A stretch of DNA of 64,000 nucleotides from Symbiodinium natans. Taxonomy: Eukaryota > Sar > Dinophyceae > Suessiales > Symbiodiniaceae. Each line of letters opens with the position of its first letter. Positions within the stretch are counted from its first letter, which is position 1. The stretch lies in assembly GCA_905221605.1 (NCBI GenBank), contig CAJNDS010000391.1, positions 681,440 through 745,439 on the forward strand. The letters are read 5' to 3'. Below, in pieces: positions 1-12,219 of this stretch. The notes beneath the pieces are model-generated. The model did no database searches. It was given only the letters and a program-made list of their open reading frames with translations, and had not been told where the DNA came from. A program made the position numbers and the translations under genes.

Positions 1-3000
1 TCATATATGACGATCATCTAGACTCTAGACGCTCCCCCAAACCCTACAAGCTCGAAGAAAGTGGATATACGACTAGCCTCCAGGGCCCTCACAAAACCCT
101 TACCACCCATACAACGCGAAGGGACGAAGGAAGGGGACATACGACAAACCTCTAGGGCAGTCAGTAACCCCACATAGTACGAGCACGGAAGCAAATGATG
201 TATGGTAATCATCTCGACGCTCCTCAAACTCTCCAAGCACGAAGAAAGGGGACACACGACAAACCTTCAAGGCCCAACAAAACCCCTACAACACGAAGGG
301 GCGAAAGGAGGGGACATACGACAAAGCTCTAAGCCCCTACCAAATCTCAGGAACAGGAATCGGGGGGACATACGACAAACCTCTAGGGCAATCACTAGCC
401 CCTCACAATACGAGCACGGAATCAAATTATATGTCAGTCGTCTAGACGCTCCCCAAACCCTACAAGTGAGAAGAAAGGGGACACACGGCAAATTTGCAGG
501 GCTCTCACAAAACCCTTGCAACACGAAAGGACGAAGCGAGGGAACGTATGACAAACCTCTAAGCCCCTACCAAATCACAGGACCAAGGAAACGGGGGGGA
601 CAAATGACAAACCTCTAGGACAGCCACTAGCCCCTCATAGTTTGAGCACGGAAGCAAATCATATATGACGATCATCTAGACTCTAGACGCTCCCCCCAAA
701 CCCTACAAGCTCGAAGAAAGTGGATATACGACTAGCCTCCAGGGCCCTCACAAAACCCTTACCACCCATACAACGCGAAGGGACGAAGGAAGGGGACATA
801 CGACAAACCTCTAGGGCAGTCACTAACCCCACATAGTACGAGCACGGAAGCAAATGATGTATGGTAATCATCTCGACACTCCTCAATTCTCCAAGCTCGA
901 AGAAAGGGGACACACGACAAACCTTCAAGGCCCAACAAACCCCTACAACACGAAGGGGCGAAAGGAGGGGACATACGACAAAGCTCTAGGCCCCTACCAA
1001 AGCTCAGGAACAGGAATCGGGGGGACATACGACAAACCTCTAGGGCGATCACTAGCCCCTCACAATACGAGCGCGGAATCGAATATATATATATATATAT
1101 ATATCAGTCGTCTAGGCTCCCCAAACCCTACAAGCACGAAGAAAGGGGACACACGCAAACATCCCACGAAGGAACGAAGGGAGAGGAATTACGACAAACC
1201 TCTAGACCCCTACCAAATCATAGGAATACGAAGCGGGGGGGCACACGAGAAATCTTTAGGGCAATCAATACCCTCATAGCGACTGCGGAAGCAAATGATA
1301 TATGATAATCATCTAGACACTCCCCAAACCCTGCAAGCACGAACAAAGGGGACATACGAAAAACCTCCAGAGCGCTCACGAAACCCTTACAACACGAAGG
1401 GACGAAGGGAGGGGACAAAAGATAAACCTCTAGGCCCTTCCAACTCACAGGAACACGAAGCAGGGGGGCATACGACAAACCTCTAGGGCAGTCAATAGCC
1501 CTCACAATACGACCACAGAAGCAAATGTCTTATGACAATCATCTAGATGCCAAGAAAGGGGACACACGACAAACCTGTAGGCCCCTACTACATCACAGGA
1601 ACAAGCGGAGGGCATACGACAAACCTCTAGGGCAGTCACTAGCCCCGCACAATACGAGCCCGGAATCAAATTACATATGTCAGTCGTCTAGACGCTCCCC
1701 AAACCCTACAAGCAAGAAGAAAAGGGACATACGGCAAATTTGCCGGGCTCTCACAAAACCCTTGCAACACGAAAGGACGAAGCGAGGGAACGTATGACAA
1801 ACCTCTAAGCCCCTACCAAATCACAGGACCAAGGAAACGGGGGGGACAAATGACAAACCTCTATGACAGTCACTAGCCCCTCATAGTTTGAGCACGGAAG
1901 CAAATCATATATGACGATCATCTAGACTCTAGACGCTCCCCCCCAAACCCTACAAGCTCGAAGAAAGTGGATATACGACTAGCCTCCAGGGCCCTCACAA
2001 AACCCTTACCACCCATACAACGCGAAGGGACGAAGGAAGGGGACATACGACAAACCTCTAGGGCAGTCACTAACCCCACATAGTACGAGCACGGAAGCAA
2101 ATGATGTATGGTAGTCATCTCGACGCTCCTCAAACTCTCCAAGCACGAAGAAAGGGGACACACGACAAGCCTTCAAGGCCCAACAAAACCCCTACAACAC
2201 GAAGGGGCGAAAGGAGGGGACATACGACAAAGCTCTAGGCCCCTACCAAATCTCAGGAACAGGAAATGGGGGGGACATACGACAAACCTCTAGGGCGATC
2301 ACTAGCCCCTCACAATACGAGCGCGGAATCGAATTATATATATATATATCAGTCGTCTAGGCTCCCCAAACCCTACAAGCACGAAGAAAGGGGACACACG
2401 CAAACATCCCACGAAGGAACGAAGGGAGAGGAATTACGACAAACCTCTAGACCCCTACCAAATCACAGGAATACGAAGCGGGGGGGGCACACGAGAAATC
2501 TTTAGGGCAATCAATACCCTCATAGCGACTGCGGAAGCAAATGATATATGATAATCATCTAGACACTCCCTCAACCCTACAAGCACGAACAAAGGGGACA
2601 TATGAAAAACCTCCAGAGCGCTCACGAAACCCTTACAATACGAAGGGACGAAGGGAGGGGACAAAAGATAAACCTCTAGGCCCCTCCCAACTCACAGGAA
2701 CACGAAGCAGGGGGGCATACGACAAACCTCTAGGGCGGTCAATAGCCCTCATAATACGACCACGGAAGCAAATGACTTATGATGACAATCATCTAGACGC
2801 CAAGAAAGGGGACATACGACAAACCTCCAAGGCCGAATGCAACCCTCACAACACGAAGGGACGAAGGGAGGGGACATATGACAAGCCTCTGGCCCCTACC
2901 AAATCTCAGGAACACGAAGCGGGGGAATATACAACAAACCTCTAGGGCAGCCACTAGCCCCTCATAGTACGAGCGCGGAAGGAATGATTTTTGACAATTA

Positions 3001-3190
3001 TCTAGACAATCCCCAAACCCTACAAGCACGAAGAAATCGGACATGCGACAAACCTCCGGGGCCCTCACAAAACCCTTACAACACGAACGAAGAAAACAAC
3101 TCATACAAACCTCTGGGCCCCTACCAAATCACAACAACACGAAGCGGGGGGACATACGACTAACCTCTAGGGCAGTCACTAACCCCTCAA
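1..3190. repeat. Higher-order satellite array (subunit about 210-240 bp, higher-order unit about 1246 bp)
   Basis: A tandem array of degenerate subunits of roughly 210-240 bp, each with versions of gacatacgacaaacctctag, gcaaatgatatatgat, catctagacgctccccaaac and cacgaagaaaggggac. The segment from 1 recurs at 659 and 1905. 659-1904 and 1905 to about 3150 align at an offset of about 1246 bp over several subunits (for example 1291 with 2537, 1526 with 2772), so higher-order units exist. The subunits contain aaaccctacaag, a telomere-like word. Long open frames on both strands (such as 202-618 and 854-1279) change frame between copies and are not supported as genes. It may be subtelomeric or pericentromeric; position alone cannot say. 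Confidence 0.9.
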
Positions 3191-3535
3191 GATGGGGGGT
3201 GAAAGGGATTATGGGAGATGATGGGGAATGATGATGGGGGATGATGGGGGATGATGCGGGATGATGGGAGATGATGGGGGATGATGGGGAATGATGGGGG
3301 ATGACGCGGGATGAGAGACATGATGGGGCATGATAGGGGCTGATCGGGGACGATGATGGGGGCCTGATGGGGGATGATGGTGGATGATGGGGGGGTGAAA
3401 GGGATTATGAGAGATGACGGGGAATGATGATGGGAGATGATGGGGGATGATTGGGGGATGATGGGGCATGATGGGGGATGAGAGAAACGATGGGAGATGA
3501 TGCGGGGTGATGTGGGATGGGCAATGAGCGGGTAT
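3184..3535. repeat. GATGGGGGAT-type minisatellite
   Basis: A purine-rich tandem repeat of short units such as gatgggggatgatg and gatgatggggaatg with imperfect periodicity, directly abutting the satellite. On the reverse strand it gives open frames rich in Pro, His, Ser and Ile that are composition artefacts. G-runs make it a candidate G-quadruplex-forming stretch. Confidence 0.9.
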
Positions 3536-3559
3536 GTCTGAAATCCTGGAAAAGACAAA

Positions 3560-6358
3560 TCCCGGGGTTTGATTTTAAAGGGTTTTAATTCTTTTTCGGC
3601 ATCTTAACTTTTTATGAACTCCTTACACCATCAAATCCGGTATTTGATTTTTGTTAAGGGTTTCAAGGATATTACCCTAAACCCTAAACCCTAAACCCTA
3701 AACCCTAAACCCTAAACCCTAAACCCTAAACCCTAAACCCTAAACCCTAAACCCTAAACCCTAAACCCTAAACCCTAAACCCTAAACCCTAAACCGAACC
3801 CCGGGATTTAGTTCTTTAAGGATTTCAATGATTTTTTGGGCATTTTAAATTTCATGAAATCCTTGAAAAATTAAATCCCGGGATTTAGTTTTTCAAGGAT
3901 TTCAAGGATTTCATAAACTTTAAATACCGGAGCTCCTGCAAAAGCAAACGCCCCCCTCCCCACTCAGAGTACGGGAAGACCACGCGGATTTTAAAATTTA
4001 TGAAATCCTTGAAATCCTTGAAAAATCAAATCCCGGGATTTAATTTTTCAAGGATTTCATAAAATTTAAAATGCCCAAAAAAGCCTTGAAATCCTTAAAA
4101 TATTAAATCCCGGGATTTGATTTTTTAAGGATTTCAAGGATTTTTGGGGCATTTTAAATTTTATGAAATCCTTGAAAAATTAAATCCCGGGATTTGATTT
4201 TTCAAGGATTTCAAGGACTTCATAAAATTTAAATACCGGAACTCCTGCAAAAGCAAACCCCCCCCCTCCCCTCTCAGAGTACGGGAAGACCACGCGGATT
4301 TTAAAATTTATGAAATCCTTGAAATCCTTGAAAAATCAAATCCCGGGATTTGATTTTTCAAGGATTTCATGAAATTTAAAATGCCCAAAAAATCCTTGAA
4401 ATCCTTAAAAAAATCAAATCCCGGGATTTAATATTTTAAGGATTTCAAGGATTTTTTGGGCATTTTCAATTTCATGAAATCCTTGAAAAATTAAATCCCG
4501 GGATTTAATTTTTCAAGGATTTCAAGGATTTCATAAAATTTAAATACCGGAACTCCTGCAAAAGCAAACCCCCCCTCCCCACTCAGAGTACGGGAAGACC
4601 ACGCGGATTTTAAAATTTATGAAATCCTTGAAATCCTTGAAAAATCAAATCCCGGGATTTGATTTTTCAAGGATTTCATAAAATTTAAAATGCCCAAAAA
4701 ATCCTTGAAATCCTTAAAATATTAAATCCCGGGATTTGATTTTTTAAGGATTTCAAGGATTTTTTGGGAATTTTAAATTTCATGAAATCCTTGAAAAATC
4801 AAATCCCGGGATTTAATTTTTCAAGGATTTCAAGGATTTCATAAAATTTAAATACCGGAACTCCTGCAAAAGCACACCCCCCCCTCCCCACTCAGAGTAC
4901 GGGAAGACCACGCGGATTTTAAAATTTATGAAATCCTTGAAATCCTTGAAAAATCAAATCCCGGGATTTAATTTTTCAAGGGTTTCATAAAATTTAAAAT
5001 GCCCAAAAAATCCTTGAAATCCTTAAAATATTAAATCCCGGGATTTGATTTTTTTAAGGATTTCAAGGGTTTTTTGGGCATTTTAAATTTTATGAAATCC
5101 TTGAAAAATTAAATCCCGGGATTTGATTTTTCAAGGATTTCAAGGACTTCATAAAATTTAAATACCGGAACTCCTGCACAAGCAAACCCCCCCCCTCCCC
5201 TCTCAGAGTACGGGAAGACCACGCGGATTTTAAAATTTATGAAATCCTTGAAATCCTTGAAAAATTAAATCCCGGGATTTGATTTTTCAAGGATTTCATG
5301 AAATTTAAAATGCCCATAAAATCCTTGAAATCCTAAAAGAATCAAATCCCGGGATTTAATATTTTAAGGATTTCAAGGATTTTTTGGGCATTTTAAATTT
5401 TATGAAATCCTTGAAAAATTAAATCCCGGGATTTGATTTTTCAAGGATTTCAAGGATTTCATAAAATTTAAATACCGGAACTCCTGCAAAAGCAAACCCC
5501 CCCCTCCCCACTCAGAGTACGGGAAGACCACGCGGATTTTAAAATTTATGAAATCCTTGAAATCCTTGAAAAATTAAATCCCGGGATTTGATTTTGCAAG
5601 GATTTCATAAAATTTAAAATGCCAAAAAAACCCTTGAAATCCTTAAAATATTAAATCCGGGGATTTGATTTTTTAAGGATTTCAAGGATTTTTTGGGCAT
5701 TTTAAATTTCATGAAATCCTTGAAAAATTAAATCCCGGGATTTAATTTTTCAAGGATTTCAAGGATTTCATAAAATTTAAATACCGGAACTCCTGCAAAA
5801 GCAAACGCCCCCCTCCCCACTCAGAGTACGGGAAGACCACGCGGGTTTTTGAAATTTATGAAATCCTTGAAATCCTTGAAAAATCAAATCCCGGGATTTA
5901 ATTTTTCAAGGATTTCATAAAATTTAAAATGCCCAAAAAATCCTTGAAATCCTTAAAATATTAAATCCCGGGATTTGATTTTTTTAAGGATTTCAAGGGC
6001 TTTTGGGGCATTTTAAATTTCATGAAATCCTTGAAAAATCAAATCCCGGGATTTAATTTTTCAAGGATTTCAAGGATTTCATAAATTTTAAAATCCGCGT
6101 GGTCTTCCCCGTACTCTGAGTGGGGAGGGGGGCGGTTTGCTTTACAGGAGTTCCGGTATTTAAATTTTATGAAATCCTTGAAATCCTTGAAAAATTAAAT
6201 CCCGGGATTTGATTTTTCAAGGATTTCATAAAATTTAAAATGCCCAAAAAATCCTTGAAATCCTTAAAATATTAAATCCCGGGATTTGATTTTTTTAAGG
6301 ATTTCAAGGATTTTTTGGGCATTTTAAATTTCATGAAATCCTTGAAAATCAAATCTAG
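3560..6358. repeat. AT-rich palindromic satellite, about 310-bp period
   Basis: Tandem copies with aaataccggaactcctgc landmarks near 3923, 4230, 4542, 4851, 5159, 5469 and 5778, giving a period of about 310 bp. Each unit contains a GC-rich island (CCCCCCCTCCCC, then actcagagtacgggaagacc, then acgcgg) and several palindromic modules centred on aaatcccgggattt, flanked by aaggatttcaaggattt and its complement. At about 6088-6165 the GC-rich island reappears in inverted orientation, so the array ends with a head-to-head reversal. No coding frames. The CCCGGG-centred dyads occur many times per kilobase and could form hairpins or bind a dimeric protein. Confidence 0.93.
3675..3795. repeat. Perfect CCCTAAA interstitial telomeric array
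   Basis: About 17 near-perfect tandem copies of CCCTAAA, bounded by AT-rich satellite sequence on both sides. It is the C-rich strand read 5'->3' on +. Unique sequence continues on both sides, so this is interstitial here and not the chromosome end. Confidence 0.95.
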
Positions 6359-7118
6359 GGATTTCCCCGGCGGCAAAAGAGGCGTGCCAAATAGACCCTA
6401 AAGGTCCTACGTACATACCCCTAAACCCCTAAACCCCTAAACCCCCTAAACCTCTAAACCCCTATGCCTATACCCCTAAACCCCCTAAACCCCTTAACCC
6501 CTAAACCCCCCGCAAGAGCCCTCTGAGCCTACCTGGGGCCTTTCTTTGGCACAGACTTTTTGCTGTCGCAAGGAGGCCGAGCATTCAGCGCGCTGGGACT
6601 CGGCCCCTGGGAACTTGGAAGGTTTAGGGTTTATAAGGGTTTCGGGGTTAGGGTTTAGGGTTTGCTGTGATGGGGCGTAGATGCTGTGAAGGTTAGGTTT
6701 TGTTTGGAACAAGCTCGAAAGTTTCGTGAGGCGCGAAGAGCAGCTTTGGCCCGATTGTGGAAGGCCATCTAACATTTTTGTCCCACTCCACGCCGTCCGA
6801 GGCGGCAAAGCCACCCATACCTATTCCTTTTAGGGTTTAGGCCTAAACTCAAGCCGACTGCTTTCTTTCCGTAACACTTCTTCATTCCGTCTCGCCAGCC
6901 TGGTTCAGGTTCACAAAACAAGCCACAGGCAGAAGGGCAGAAAGGCCCAGGTGGGCCTGTGTAACTGGCACAAAGGCGAGGTTGCAAGGAGGGTGCAGGG
7001 CCCGTAAGGGACCAGGGGCCAGGGGTTGGGGAGGGCCCCAACATGGGGGGACGGCCTAGGCCCTGAGTTTAGGGTTTACAGGGTTCAGGGGGCTTATAGG
7101 GTTTACCTCCTGGATCTT

Positions 7119-7207
7119 TGTAGGGAATGAGGGACTTAGGGCCCATATATATATATATCCCTTTACGGGATTATGTGAGGGTACCTCATTCCCTCGTTCC
7201 CTACAAA
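7119..7207. repeat. Palindromic short element (TAGGGAATGAGGGA family)
   Basis: Terminal inverted repeats: tagggaatgagggac at the left and tcattccctcgttccctac at the right, with a (TA)n spacer and tccctttacggga in the centre. MITE-like fold-back structure; no coding capacity. Confidence 0.7.
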
Positions 7208-7771
7208 GGAACTTGGGGGTTTCGAGCTTGAGGGGACTCAGGGTTTAGGGAAGTTAGGGCTTGAGATTGAATTAGGCGTTAGGGCTTAGGGTAGTTCGGA
7301 TTTATCAGGTTTGTAGGGTTCAGGGGTTTGGGGAAACCCCTAAACTCTTTAACAGGGCTTTGCGGTTTACAGGGTTTGGTTTTTTGGCTTAGAGGTTTCG
7401 AGCTCAGTGGGAGTTTGCAGCAGGTGTAAACGAGAGGTTAGGGTCTATAGTATAGGGAATGGGCGTTGGAGGCGAACATGTTATTCAGGTGTGCCTCTTT
7501 TTCGGCGGGGGCGGGGGCGGGTTGGGGGGGGGGGGGGGGGCGGGGTTGAGCGGCGGGCGTCCAGGTTTTCATACATGGTGTCTTAGTGTTGTTAGAGTGG
7601 AGGGTTCAAGGTAATGAAACAACAGCCTAGCAGTTCCAGAGGGTTTGCACCTCTATTTTATTGTTTTGCTCGCTTGAGCTGTTCACGCATGACATTGGTG
7701 TGGGTGTTTTCGTTCAACCGAAAGTCCTGAACTCCTGCATAGCTTGATTGCAGTCAGTCTGGTTTATCTCA

Positions 7772-7858
7772 GAAATATTCAACATATCCCTAATTAGGGC
7801 ATACCCCTTAACAGAAATTCGGGGGTATGGGTTTGGGGTATGGTGAATTATTCTTACA
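7772..7858. repeat. Fold-back element, ATTCAACAT family, copy 1
   Basis: Begins tattcaacatatccct and ends gggtatggtgaattattc, an imperfect inverted repeat. A related copy occurs at about 17595-17690, with attcaacat on the left and atgttgaat on the right. Non-coding. Confidence 0.55.
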
Positions 7859-7879
7859 GTTTAGAAAGCCGCTTGAAAG

Positions 7880-9683
7880 GTTTGTGGCCAAACCCGAGAA
7901 CGAGCAGGATGATGAAGGGAACGACCCCGGTCCTGCAAGTTTCGGAAGAGACCCTAAACCCTAAACCCTAAACCCTAAACCCTCAACCCTAAGCCCTAAG
8001 CCCTAAGCCCTAAGCCCTTTGACATGGGAATATGAGGTGCCTCGCCTGGTCTATCCGAGTGTGAGTGATTACACCCTTCAAAGATCTGTTCAAAGATCTT
8101 AGTAGGAGATGAGGGACTTAGAGGTACGTACCTTATATCTCAGTGGAGTGCCTTGTGCGCAAATCTGCCTAAAAATGTCCCGAGTTCCCTTCTAAGAGCC
8201 AGTAGCTTGATAGACGGGCGTACTCCAGGATTTCATAAGAGCCTAAACCCTAAACCGATGGGTGTTGCCTGTGGTTGCACTCGCATGGAGAATGCTTTTG
8301 CAGAGAGTGCCTGCAGATACCAAAGCCCTAAACCCTAAACCGAGGATCCTATTGGCATTGTCTTCTTGTTGGGACTGTGGGGTCTGGGGGGAGGGGGTTG
8401 CCTTGGAGGTCGTCCAGAGATCAGGGTTTAGGGTTTATAGGGTTAGGGTTTAGGGTTTAGGGTTTAGGGTTTAGGGTTTAGGGTTTAGGGTTTAGGGTTA
8501 CCTAAGGCCTAAGGCAAGCGTTCACCAAATGCCGCTGTGCAGGTTGGCCCGAGAATCACCTGTGGAGGAAATAGGCCTGAGGTTTCCAAGGCAGTCTTAC
8601 AAATACCTAAACCCCAAGCCCTAAACCCCAAACAAAACAGCGCACACACAGACATACAATCTCTAGTCTATGGTTTCTGTGGGTTTCTGGTTTCCGTAGC
8701 AGTCCTACAAAATTCCAAGGGCTCTGCTTTTTTTTAAGGTTTAGGGCTTAGGGCTTAGGGCTCAGGGTTTAGGGTTTAGGGTTTAGGGTTTAGGGGTGTT
8801 CTGAACCCTGAGCCCTACACCCTCGGGTCGCCTCTTCCCGGTTTCTCAAGCTGAGGAGTCGGCAGCGGAGGATGTTGAAGATGCCCCGGCTGTACAGGAG
8901 GTTGGGGTTCGGAGGGGGGCAGTTTAGGGTTTAGGGTTTAGGGTTTAGGGTTTAGGGGATGCTCACCCTTATAGTGACAGTCCTCAACAGGCATTCTAGT
9001 AGCCCTTATGGTTTTGGGGCTGAGGGCGGTTTGTTTTTTGGGGTAGCAGGGTTTTAGGTTTTTTTTTTTTTTGGGGGGGGGGGGGGGCTTGGGGCGGGGT
9101 TCGCGCTTTTGGGGTTCGGCTCAGATTTGGGGAACCGCCTGCCAGGTGGAGGCAGAGCTTGGCCAATTGGCAGAGAGCATCCAGTCCTTTGTTGCACCTC
9201 AGAGGCAATTGAGTTCCCGAGTCTGGGTTGAGAGGGCGACAGTTTGGGATGCTCCTACTGATGCGAACAGGCCGTAATAGGGATTCTACTGCAACTCCCC
9301 CCCCCCCCCCGATTTTCATCCCTGTTTAGGACTGTTCGTATAAGGGGGGACATCCCAGGCCTCAGTTTCAACTTCGGAGCAGGACCTCCACACAGACTGG
9401 CGCAGCGTAGGCAAGCTCTTTGATAATGCGAAGCGTCGAGCCTCCACCGCATGAAACTTTTGGCAAACCTCCGGGGGTCTTCATGTTGGAGAAACAGGTC
9501 TTAGGGGAGGTTCAGTGCCACATCCTGGATTGCAAAACTGGGCACGACAAGTGGCCGAGGTAAAGTACCGCCGGACAATCAACAACAATCAAAAGATCAG
9601 CTCGAGTATGCGGCGCTCACTCGATGAAAAGATCTCTGCCATCTCAAACGAGATGAGGAGGTGCGGCCTGCTAGATAGGTGGA
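7880..9683 (+). CDS. Candidate exons of an acidic, coiled-coil-like protein (partial)
   Basis: Four consecutive + strand segments look like exons with compatible phases. Exon 7880-7949 (after ...GAAAG, donor GACCCT) reads AKPENEQDDEGNDPGPASF. Exon 8856-8900 (after GCTGAG, donor GTTGGG) encodes ESAAEDVEDAPAVQE. A segment from 9146 (after GCCAG) encodes VEAELGQLAESIQSF and continues to about 9262, with a possible GA donor there. A segment from about 9561 to about 9683 contains RRSLDEKISAISNEM. The first part is acidic and probably disordered; the later part is helical. I do not recognise the protein. It could be the N-terminal part of the phosphodiesterase gene downstream or a separate gene. 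Introns contain TTTAGGG arrays (8423-8501, 8922-8956). Confidence 0.42.
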
Positions 9684-11128
9684 TTTTTCTCCAAATAGTT
9701 GATTACTTTGGGGGCGTCGGTTCTCCAAAGCCTATAGGTTCCACAAAACCGGGCCATCATTCAGAGAACTCCCCACGGTGATTCTCAGGGTTTAGGGTTT
9801 AGGGTTTGGGGTTTGGGGTTTAGGGTTATGAGGCTCCAGGCCTGTAACTGGCCTCAAGCCCACAGTGAGATTCCGTCGTGTGAAACGCAGCGACTTCCTG
9901 CGAGAAGTATCCTCTGAACCCCAACCCTAAACTCCTAAACTCCTAAACCCCTAAACCCTAAACCCTAAACCCTAAACCCTAAACCTAAACCCTAAACTAA
10001 ACCTGCTGGTGGTTCATCTCATGAAGCCTGACTCATGAAGACTGCAGCATCCACTGGAACATGTTAAACCCGATGAACCTTTCAAGGCAAAAAGAGGTTG
10101 GAGTAGCATGATGGGTGTTCGAGTTTTTGTGGTTCAAGTGCCTCTTTACCCAAGTTCTAGCTCCCTCAGCGAGATGGGACTGAGGAGAATGCAAGGTAGG
10201 CCGGGGTTTCTGATGCTCACGTGTTGCAAATACAGCGTTTAGGGTTTAGGGTGCCAATTAGGGCTCCTCGGACCGCCCAACGTGGGAGGCTCGACCGAGG
10301 GCGCCCGAGCGTGGTGTCTACAACCACCTCTGAGATGCAGACGGCCTGCCCTGTGGGGTAGCGGTTTAGGGTTTAGGGTTTAGGGTTTAGGGTTTAGGGT
10401 TTAGGGTTTAGGGTTTAGGGTTCAGGGCGGCCCATTTAGACTTTCAACAAACATGTCATAATTAATCTTTTATGTGCGTCCGGCCTACCGTCCCGTCTAT
10501 TCGGGGGTTCAGGGGGTGCTCGGATTCCACATTCATGGCTCTCTTGTGATCCATGCGTGGAAAACTCTTAAACTTTTAATTTCTAAGTCTTTGCCCAAAC
10601 CCGATTTAAGGGGAAGAGTGCTTGCCGCTCCTTACCCCAAACCCTCCAACCGAACCCTCCTGACTTCCTTTCGTTTTGCTCCACCCTCGAAAAAATAGTA
10701 GTGGGCTTCGTTGCGCAAGTGGAGCTTGTAAGTCAGTTAGTTATACAAATGGGCGGGGGGGGCTCGTTTTGAGAGAATAGGGGAGGTTTAGGGTTTTTCA
10801 GAGTTCAGGGTTCATCAGGGTTCAGGGTTTAGGGTTTGGGTTTTAGGGTTTTTTGGTTTAGAGCTATCAGGCTCTTTGGTAGTTCCGAATTTGCTGGTGG
10901 GTTCAACAAAAGGCGAATACAAAGCCAGCTCGCAGACCCCCCAAAGTCTCCAAACCCCAAACCAGCCAACACCTTGAACCCCAATCCCCGAGCCCCAAAC
11001 CCTAAACCCTAAACCCTAAACCCTTGGCAAGGCCTACCTTGGACTGAAAACCAGCCGACGCTTCCGAAATCTTCGGGATGTCGTGCGGAAGGTCGGGTCT
11101 GAGGTTTGGGGCAAGATAAACACCCTAA

Positions 11129-11265
11129 ACCCTATACCCTAAACCCTAAACCCTATAAACCCTATAAACCCTATAAACCCTATAAACCCTATAAACCCTA
11201 TAAACCCTATAAACCCTATAAACCCTATAAACCCTATAAACCCTTAACCCTATAAACCCTTAACC
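11129..11265. repeat. CCCTAAA array converting to CCCTATAAA nonamers
   Basis: Starts as CCCTAAA/CCCTATA and turns into about twelve tandem CCCTATAAA units (9 bp). The same nonamer variant forms a larger array at 60188-60350. Local homogenisation of one variant points to slippage or unequal exchange rather than telomerase synthesis. Confidence 0.9.
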
Positions 11266-12119
11266 AAGTCTTAAGGGGTTCCTGTCGGGCCTTCAACCCT
11301 GGCTGAAGAGAGGGTTTTTAGGGGTTTGGGGCTAGGGGTTGAGGATTTGTGGTGAGGGTTCCGGGTGTGCTTTTCCTGGACCCCGAATTCTAGTTCCTCT
11401 TCTTGAGTACCTAGCTTTCTGGTTCGAATAGATCGAAATTGCCCAGAAAGAAGCTGCCATGGGGTCTTGGTAAGAATCCCAGGTGCAGGGTTTCGGGCTT
11501 CGAAACCCTACACAGGAAAAAACAGAACCTCGTACAGCCTTCAAAGCTCAAAAATCCCAAGTGCCCACACCCACACCCACACGCAAATTCTTCCCAAACC
11601 CTAAGCCCTAAACCCCAAACCCTAAACCCAAAACCCGAAACTCCACAGCACCATTGTGAAAAACAATGGCCTCGCAGAACCATGAAGTGCCTCTCTCGAC
11701 ACGCCTGCCCCCTTTTATCAACCCCGAAAAACCACCCAAAAATTGTCAAACGCGCCCAAGTAGGTGTAGGGCTTAGGGTTTAGGCTCTAAGCCATCCTAA
11801 ACCCTAAGCCCTAAATGAGAGCCTTGAATTTCCTTGTCTGCGAGTGTGTGAGTCGAAGCAGTGAAAGGTGCAGGAAGATATCCGCACACGGCGGATTCTC
11901 CAGCTTCTGGGCTCCAAGAATGATCTCTTACATATTAAGTCTGAGCATGAGGAATTGGGGAATAAAGTACCTGGCTCCTTTAAGGGGGGATACAGGGTGC
12001 CCAGTTAAGGTATGTATAAAGGGTGTTCGGGCATCCACAAGCCATCACAGTTAGGGCGGCAAGCGCAGCCGCGCCCTCGCACAGGTGGGAGCGCGATTCC
12101 GGCCCAAAATGCCAGTAGG

Positions 12120-12219
12120 TTGGGATGTTCCCCCTTATACTAACAGTCCTGAATAGGGACTCGAATAGGTTGTACTAGAATCCCTATGAAGGACTGCTAG
12201 TATAAGGGGGAACATCGCA
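12120..12219. repeat. MITE-A copy 1 (TTGGGATGTTCCCCC fold-back)
   Basis: About 100 bp with terminal inverted repeats: ttgggatgttcccccttata on the left, and tataagggggaacatcgcaa on the right. Internal inverted arms are taacagtcctgaatagggac and tccctatgaaggactgctag. Same family as the copies at 19881, 22961, 25979, 34446, 38411, 43619 and 54346. No coding capacity. Confidence 0.9.

Larger units (their letters stand above)
6359..7879. other. Gene-poor stretch with telomere-like words
   Basis: From the end of the satellite to the first candidate exon I see no supportable exon. Degenerate CCCCTAAA repeats run at about 6420-6510; scattered TTTAGGG words follow. A long G tract lies at about 7520-7541. 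Open frames at 6494-6814 and 6769-7044 on the minus strand show no family resemblance. Confidence 0.6.

Noticed and set aside
202-3104. Many 60-140 residue open frames on both strands in the first 3.1 kb
   Set aside because: They recur with each satellite unit, change frame by indels between units, overlap on opposite strands and have repeat-like composition.
1-3190. CRISPR array (regular repeats with spacers)
   Set aside because: Units are contiguous degenerate satellite of more than 200 bp, not short identical repeats with unique spacers, and the DNA is eukaryotic.
3187-3558. Minus-strand Pro/His/Ile/Ser-rich frames
   Set aside because: Direct translation of the GATGGGG minisatellite; no start context or domain.
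3675-3795. True chromosome end
   Set aside because: Unique and satellite sequence continues on both sides, and heptamer arrays in both orientations occur throughout the window.
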